Origin: JAGHKQ01 sp041920565 | Lineage (GTDB): Bacteria > Bacillota > Bacilli > Bacillales > Bacillaceae_G | Length of the DNA: 16,768 nucleotides | Assembly: GCA_041920565.1 (NCBI GenBank) | Contig: JBHGXS010000114.1 | Location: forward strand, 1 to 16,768 | Direction: 5' to 3' | Shown: piece after piece, positions 14,001 to 16,768 of the stretch | Layout: each line of letters begins with the position of its first letter | Numbering within the stretch: the stretch's first letter is position 1 | Position numbers and translations under genes: made by a program | The notes under the pieces: model-generated | Told to the model about the DNA's origin: nothing | The model's database searches: none | Seen by the model: only the letters and a program-made list of their open reading frames with translations

Positions 14001-14397
14001 GGAAGCATTCTCACATGAATCTCATATATATACTCATGCTTTTGTTCAAGGAGCACAAGACTTAACATACTTGCGAAAAGAAAATATAAATAACATTTTA
14101 GACACGGTACTTTTATATCGATCTGAAGGAAGACGAGATAACGGATTGGATGATGCAGCAGAAGAATTGCTGAGAGTGCTGCTGGAGGAAATCGAAGGCT
14201 ACTTTAGACAGCATTTCGGACCGGAATCCGAATTGGCAGCAAAACGAGAAGCGGCCATTTACATTGAGCATCTTTGGAACCGATCTGCAGCCAAACAAAT
14301 TTTGGATGAAACAAGTTCCCGATATAAAAAATGCTGGCATCTCATTCAGTCGAAACTGGAAGAGCTGAATCCGGAGTTAGTGAAAAAAGAAGGATAA
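11035..14397 (+). CDS. Giant tubulin/FtsZ-superfamily protein (Tubulin_2-like)
   Basis: A 1120-residue protein. The N-terminus holds a Rossmann-type GTPase core: GLGGIGS at residues 10-16 (first nucleotide loop), HVFDTDIN near 38-45, and the tubulin signature AGGTGSG with GGTGSG at 146-151. This matches the Tubulin_2 / FtsZ-like families rather than true FtsZ, which is about 350-400 residues. The remaining 750 or so residues are mostly charged and helical, with coiled-coil-like stretches around the NKLQKACKISNAKLKIKEQI segment, and have no domain I recognise. No signal peptide or membrane segment is present. ATG 11035 follows GGAGTG at 11021-11026; an upstream TTG at 10999 overlaps the vWA stop. 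It is expected to bind GTP and perhaps polymerise beneath the membrane with the vWA protein; function is inferred. Confidence 0.87.
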   Translation: MSIQPTILIGLGGIGSTIASNVYEQIPFEKRKKVAIHVFDTDINMINKLSHIRKYVTQTSSIKTPREYLAEDPAIQDWFPIDPTILDKPLTEGAGQLRVMSRLALRAAMQEDKLTAFWQEIEKIFPVTSDKTEYGVRVIIITSLAGGTGSGMFLQIALYLREMLRKKLRHNNIIIRGAFLLPDVLVKTRTISKKEFESVQANGYASLKELNAITLSSSGELFKREGVTIQLEYRPDQVDVEGRKTHAISEKHLPFNYCFLYDYENLHGHHLLTLSDYMEQMTSTIYLQLFSPISANHLSQEDNQIQQLSDSNGKARYCGAGAAKLIYPYEHIVEYCALKWAVQGLEESWLYLDDLYEEKQLRYEIDVRKGIHRDKLERGKSFVEDLEHLATRPERPHPFYKQIFFEAREGAETGRIGTSKAKLFLEAVEHYVATTIQKDEELNKLQKACKISNAKLKIKEQIKGEVARVDAAIKLYAYQIETRAYEYVTTLAYDILDADQHAPSGSEGQSYQLNTWFLKKPAPVHPITARYMLYEMKKLVQQRIASLRETNDHRRNIIQNYDKKFNVSRIDGNVGAVRRVETAQKQGVFGKLFKNELKVFRREFEEVIPQYVTKLNEYRKDLLLELVLSSLEKSIDTMISIWERFFDNLHETRENLQLEIERRGIEFEGRTNPTNVYVLASKEMQEQMWNSIYRNIDSGTLPRDISSEIYLSHYRQYCNQADSSQPVKIEEFYRQNVVAYCRKELQNRFQDKLALNVIQALRKEASLKGEEVDVYVSDKVGELMHLSSPFIPKIAKHRELHYWGIHPEAKKELNEQTVQELFDEKDITDKAFSQYELICYRAHYGLSIQDFPKFSAGQALNGFSDERGEYFQAYYRKINKLNQKKSNITPHLDKNWHLPAFMPDLNPSQAQLDHNKCNRAFLVALIYRWVSHAKLDIEFVYQYNGIGSSSLIQSMGKYVRGELHKLHQALLHNPFIYENIMERYETEKEEAFSHESHIYTHAFVQGAQDLTYLRKENINNILDTVLLYRSEGRRDNGLDDAAEELLRVLLEEIEGYFRQHFGPESELAAKREAAIYIEHLWNRSAAKQILDETSSRYKKCWHLIQSKLEELNPELVKKEG

Positions 14398-14406
14398 ATA
14401 CAAACG

Positions 14407-14437
14407 GCACCTTGCATGTATTGTAAGGTGCTTTTTC
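14407..14437 (+). terminator. Rho-independent terminator of the vWA-tubulin unit
   Basis: GCACCTT (14407-14413) pairs with AAGGTGC (14425-14431) around an 11-base loop, followed by TTTTT. It lies 10 bases after the tubulin-like stop codon and is the first terminator after 8480, supporting a two-gene transcript. Confidence 0.88.
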
Positions 14438-14514
14438 ATGTCAGTTATGTCTCATAACTTCCTCTAATATCGGGCAAACTGAAAATGAAGTTTGTACATA
14501 TGGAGGTTGGAAAG

Positions 14515-14826
14515 ATGATGCCGTTTACAGATGGTTGGTATCAAGGATTTGGCTTATATCCCGGTACATACAACATGATGTTTCATTATGATGGAAAGCA
14601 AAATCGCGAAGCGTATGATGTGTATGTCGACAATGAATATGTAGGAAAAAAAGTTATGGCCAATGAATACGAGCATATTGCGGATATAGAGGATTTTCTG
14701 CGCGGGCGCGGGTTGCAAAACTTTAGTACAAATCTAGAAGGCGATCATTATGAAATCAATGTGTATAATGATGATGAGCGCTCAATGATAAAAGAGAATC
14801 TGAAGAAGTATTTTAATAACCGTTAA
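14515..14826 (+). CDS. Small hypothetical protein, acidic and aromatic
   Basis: 103 residues, no signal peptide or membrane helix. It begins MMPFTDGWYQGFGLYPGTYN and is rich in Tyr, Asn, Asp and Glu. A strand-like segment DVYVDNEYVGKKVMA is followed by a helix (EHIADIEDFLRGRG) and a final strand-helix (HYEINVYNDDERSMIKENLKKYF). ATG 14515 is chosen because GGAGG (14502-14506) lies 8 bases before it; ATG 14518 is adjacent, and the longer in-frame ATG at 14485 lacks a binding site. It stands between two terminators, so it is a single-gene unit. I do not recognise a family. Confidence 0.75.
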   Translation: MMPFTDGWYQGFGLYPGTYNMMFHYDGKQNREAYDVYVDNEYVGKKVMANEYEHIADIEDFLRGRGLQNFSTNLEGDHYEINVYNDDERSMIKENLKKYFNNR

Positions 14827-14852
14827 AAGTACAGGGAATCCTGTGCTTTTCT
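14825..14852 (+). terminator. Rho-independent terminator
   Basis: AAAAGTACAGG (14825-14835) pairs with CCTGTGCTTTT (14840-14850), with one G-U pair, around GAAT. The arm starts within the TAA stop codon. Confidence 0.8.
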
Positions 14853-14921
14853 ATTTTGATGGAATCTATGCGAGGATTTAAAAACAAGAATGCCGAAGAG
14901 TTATAAGCGGGGGAGAAGATA

Positions 14922-15431
14922 GTGAAAGAACGGATTGTATTGGAAAGCGAACGACTTATATTGCGGCAGTTTACGGAAGATGATGTTGACCGATTGTTTT
15001 CTTTGCTGTCTGATAAGGAGGTAATGAAATACTATCCTGCTGCGCTGACAAGAAAAGAAACACAAAGATGGCTGGAGAATATTTTACATGAATACGAAAA
15101 GTACGGAGTAAGCTGGTGGGCAGTGTACATAAAAGAAACGGCAGCGTTTATTGGGCAAGCGGGGCTTCTATATAGAAAATTGGACAATCGGGATACGTAT
15201 TTGCTGTCGTACATGTTTCATAAACGGTATTGGGGAAAAGGATATGCGACTGAAATCTCCAAAAAGATTATTGACTACGGATTATATACGCTTCATTTAA
15301 AACGGATTGATTGTCCGATCCGCCCTATTAACACTCCGTCCGTTAACGTTGCAAAGAGGCTTAACTTACATTTTGATAAAACAGCCGATTATAAAGGATA
15401 TGAGCACAACATTTACTTTACGGGAAGATAG
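14922..15431 (+). CDS. GNAT-family N-acetyltransferase (RimJ/RimL-like)
   Basis: A 169-residue acetyl-CoA-dependent acetyltransferase of the Acetyltransf_3 group, which modifies protein N-termini or small amines. The N-terminal pattern ESERLILRQFTEDDVDRLFS is typical. The acetyl-CoA-binding motif A is RYWGKGYATEISKKIIDYG, with the required R-x-x-G-x-G/A arrangement. The later INTPSVNVAKRLNLHF segment corresponds to motif B, where the family usually reads N-x-x-S-x-x-x-x-x-K-L-G-F. GTG 14922 has GGGGGAGA upstream. The acceptor cannot be predicted. It may be co-transcribed with the DUF1294 gene that follows. Confidence 0.9.
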   Translation: MKERIVLESERLILRQFTEDDVDRLFSLLSDKEVMKYYPAALTRKETQRWLENILHEYEKYGVSWWAVYIKETAAFIGQAGLLYRKLDNRDTYLLSYMFHKRYWGKGYATEISKKIIDYGLYTLHLKRIDCPIRPINTPSVNVAKRLNLHFDKTADYKGYEHNIYFTGR

Positions 15432-15500
15432 AGGGAATGGAAATCTAATGTTTTCTGTAATACAATGGGGACTGGAAAACTGAAAAATGGATGTGAAGTC

Positions 15501-15755
15501 ATGGTCTTATTGTATTTAGCGGCAATCAATTTCATTTGCTTATGTGTTATGTGGGAAGATAAACGCCGGGCACGAAAAGGGAGTTGGAGAATTTCGGAGA
15601 ATACCTTGTTTATGCTTGCGGTGATTGGCGGTGCATTAGGCGGGCTGATCGGCATGTATTTGTTTCATCATAAAACGAGAAAAGGTGCGTTTGTCGTTGG
15701 ATTTCCGCTGTTGTTAGCTTTTCAACTCGGACTTTTGTTTTACTTTAATCGTTGA
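15501..15755 (+). CDS. DUF1294 membrane protein (YsdA-like)
   Basis: An 84-residue protein of the DUF1294 family. Diagnostic segments are EDKRRARKGSWRISENTLFM and FHHKTRKGAFVVGFPLL, which match the family's D-K-x-x-A-x-x-x-x-W-R-I-x-E and H-K-T-x-K-x-x-F-x-x-G-x-P patterns. Three hydrophobic stretches span the N-terminus, the glycine-rich middle (AVIGGALGGLIGMYLF) and the C-terminus. I prefer ATG 15501, behind GGATGTGA, to the upstream in-frame ATG 15465, which has no binding site. The molecular function of this family is unknown. Confidence 0.85.
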   Translation: MVLLYLAAINFICLCVMWEDKRRARKGSWRISENTLFMLAVIGGALGGLIGMYLFHHKTRKGAFVVGFPLLLAFQLGLLFYFNR

Positions 15756-15781
15756 AAGCACTTCGTTTTGTTCCCGCTTGC

Positions 15782-15811
15782 ACTTTTCTTATAATAGAGA
15801 ATAAGAAAAGT
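15782..15811 (+). promoter_or_regulatory. msrB promoter with an overlapping 11-bp inverted repeat
   Basis: A perfect -10, TATAAT (15790-15795), lies 32 bases before the msrB ATG; the -35 candidate TTGTTC (15768-15773) is weak at 16-base spacing. A perfect dyad, ACTTTTCTTAT (15782-15792) and ATAAGAAAAGT (15801-15811) around AATAGAGA, covers the -10 and the predicted start point. It lacks GC pairs and a T-tail, so it is not a terminator. It looks like an operator for a dimeric regulator. A weak -35 would also fit an activator-dependent promoter. Confidence 0.55.
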
Positions 15812-15827
15812 TTCGAGGAGGAAAATC

Positions 15828-16268
15828 ATGGACAAAGCAAAAAAGCAAGAGGCGATTTCCAAGCTGAATGAGATGCAGTATAGGATAACGCAGAAAAACG
15901 GTACGGAGCCGCCGTTCCAAAATGAGTTTTGGGATTTCAAAGGTGAAGGAATCTATGTGGATATCGTGTCGGGAGAACCGTTGTTCAGCTCTCTCGATAA
16001 ATTTGATTCCGGCTGCGGCTGGCCGAGCTTTACAAAACCGCTTCATGAGGAGCGGATCGTGGAGAAACCGGACTTCAGTCACTTTATGATTCGCACGGAG
16101 GTACGAAGCAAGGATGCTGATTCCCATCTTGGTCACGTGTTCAATGACGGACCGAAAGATCGCGGTGGATTGCGTTATTGCATCAATTCTGCGGCGCTTC
16201 GATTCATTCCGAAAGATAAACTGAAAGAAGAAGGATACGGGCAGTATATATCTTTATTTGAAAAATAA
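15828..16268 (+). CDS. msrB: Peptide methionine-R-sulfoxide reductase MsrB
   Basis: A 146-residue cytosolic enzyme that reduces the R-epimer of methionine sulfoxide in oxidised proteins, with electrons from thioredoxin. The N-terminal half contains PPFQNEFWDFKGEGIYVDIV. SGCGWPSF places Cys63 as the likely resolving cysteine, RSKDADSHLGHVFNDGP is the core motif, and RYCINSAALRFIP supplies the catalytic Cys118. The two zinc CxxC pairs of some MsrB enzymes are absent, as in other Bacillus-type MsrB. ATG 15828 follows AGGAGG (15816-15821). It is a stand-alone msrB with no msrA beside it. The inverted repeat on its promoter suggests regulation, probably by oxidative stress. Confidence 0.97.
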   Translation: MDKAKKQEAISKLNEMQYRITQKNGTEPPFQNEFWDFKGEGIYVDIVSGEPLFSSLDKFDSGCGWPSFTKPLHEERIVEKPDFSHFMIRTEVRSKDADSHLGHVFNDGPKDRGGLRYCINSAALRFIPKDKLKEEGYGQYISLFEK

Positions 16269-16279
16269 AAGGGTGAATG

Positions 16280-16312
16280 AGAGGATTGAGGAAGGACACA
16301 ATCCTCTTTTTA
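16280..16312 (+). terminator. Rho-independent terminator of msrB
   Basis: AGAGGATTG (16280-16288) pairs with CAATCCTCT (16299-16307) around a 10-base loop, followed by TTTTT. Confidence 0.92.
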
Positions 16313-16334
16313 TCTATTATATGTCAATTTAAGT

Positions 16335-16768
16335 ATGGAAATAGTTTGTTATATAGAAAACGCGGACTCTAATGAAAAAGGCTTGAACGAAATCGTAGGT
16401 GATAGCATGTATTATTCGCAAGCAAGGACTGGACTTAAAGAATGAAACCCGAATTTGCTTATGATTCAAAACTGTGGATTTGATACACTTCGTACGAAAA
16501 CAGCGTATGTAAACGGAGTGATGTGGGGAAGGTTTCACTATGGTGTAGTAAATAAAGATGATTGGCCAAAACAGAGAATTCAAGAATTGCATAAGTTGCA
16601 GGAAACATATAACCTGACAGTCTTTACAGTGTTTCAAAAATTGAAGTGCGAAGCAGCAGTTATTCTGCCCTGTAAGGATTTATTCACTGCCATGCCCCCA
16701 GAGGATATGATAAGAATAAGGATTGATCCTCGTCAGTTCTTATTATTTAGTTTACATAATAATATTAT
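16335..16768 (+). pseudogene. Interrupted reading frame (in-frame TGA), possible glycosidase-like remnant, running off the window
   Basis: From ATG 16335 the frame reads 36 residues to a TGA at 16443-16445, then stays open in the same frame to the window edge, about 107 more codons. Around the stop it reads ARTGLKE, stop, NPNLLMIQNCGF; a TGG (Trp) to TGA change would restore one protein. No ribosome binding site precedes ATG 16335, so the N-terminus is probably also lost. The continuing segment (VNGVMWGRFHYG, then WPKQRIQELHKLQ and LTVFTVFQ) faintly recalls TIM-barrel glycosidases related to family 114, which is a weak impression. An intact shorter gene could start at ATG 16461, but it too lacks a binding site. 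Confidence 0.5.

Noticed and set aside
8813..14397. Plasmid-type TubZ partition or phage PhuZ locus
   Set aside because: There is no TubR-like DNA-binding gene, no centromere-like repeat array and no phage gene nearby; the partner is a vWA membrane protein and the tubulin-like protein is far too long.
15782..15811. Hairpin read as a terminator for the DUF1294 gene
   Set aside because: The stem has few GC pairs, no T-tract follows on either strand, and it contains a perfect TATAAT, so an operator or promoter role fits better.

Overview
The window looks like chromosomal DNA of a low-to-moderate-GC, endospore-forming member of the Bacillales (Bacillaceae or a near relative). The reasons are strong AGGAGG-type ribosome binding sites, frequent GTG and TTG starts, short U-tailed terminators between genes, two lipoprotein solute-binding proteins, a GerPA/GerPF-like spore protein behind a textbook sigma-K-type promoter, a near-perfect CodY box, a YsdA-like DUF1294 protein and a Bacillus-type MsrB. 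I cannot fix the species. I saw no rRNA, tRNA, insertion sequence, CRISPR array or prophage.

Layout, left to right. (1) 1-116: the last codons of an unidentified gene and its terminator. (2) 268-1449: an orphan branched-chain amino acid-type binding lipoprotein. (3) 1614-2462: a sigma-K-like promoter, a GerPA/F-like protein, a 44-residue companion, a terminator, then a separate 49-residue protein. (4) 2587-4415: an OppA-type peptide-binding lipoprotein with a clear sigma-A promoter and a CodY box just downstream of the expected start point. (5) 4524-5585: a class I methyltransferase, converging through a shared hairpin on a minus-strand small membrane protein with a Tyr/Gly/Pro-rich middle. 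(6) 5764-8449: a PQQ-type sugar dehydrogenase beta-propeller with an added N-terminal helical domain and no signal peptide, a translationally coupled multi-pass membrane protein, and a small acidic protein. (7) 8450-8812: a 360-base spacer with inverted repeats, a possible tiny minus-strand ORF and promoter candidates. (8) 8813-14397: a membrane-anchored von Willebrand factor A protein followed by a very large (1120-residue) tubulin/FtsZ-superfamily protein. (9) 14515-16268: a small unknown protein, a GNAT acetyltransferase, a DUF1294 protein and msrB. (10) 16335 to the end: a reading frame interrupted by an in-frame TGA, probably a decaying gene, running off the edge.

The most interesting system is the vWA plus tubulin-like pair. 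The two genes lie 32 bases apart, are followed by one terminator and share no visible link with ordinary cell division genes. Related vWA/FtsZ-like pairings have been proposed from genome context to form a membrane-remodelling machine, but I know of no established role in spore-formers. The second most unusual item is the intracellular-looking PQQ-type dehydrogenase fused to a helical domain and coupled to a membrane protein. Regulation readable from the sequence includes the CodY box before the oppA-like gene, the sigma-K-like promoter before the GerP-like gene, and an 11-bp inverted repeat over the -10 element of msrB.
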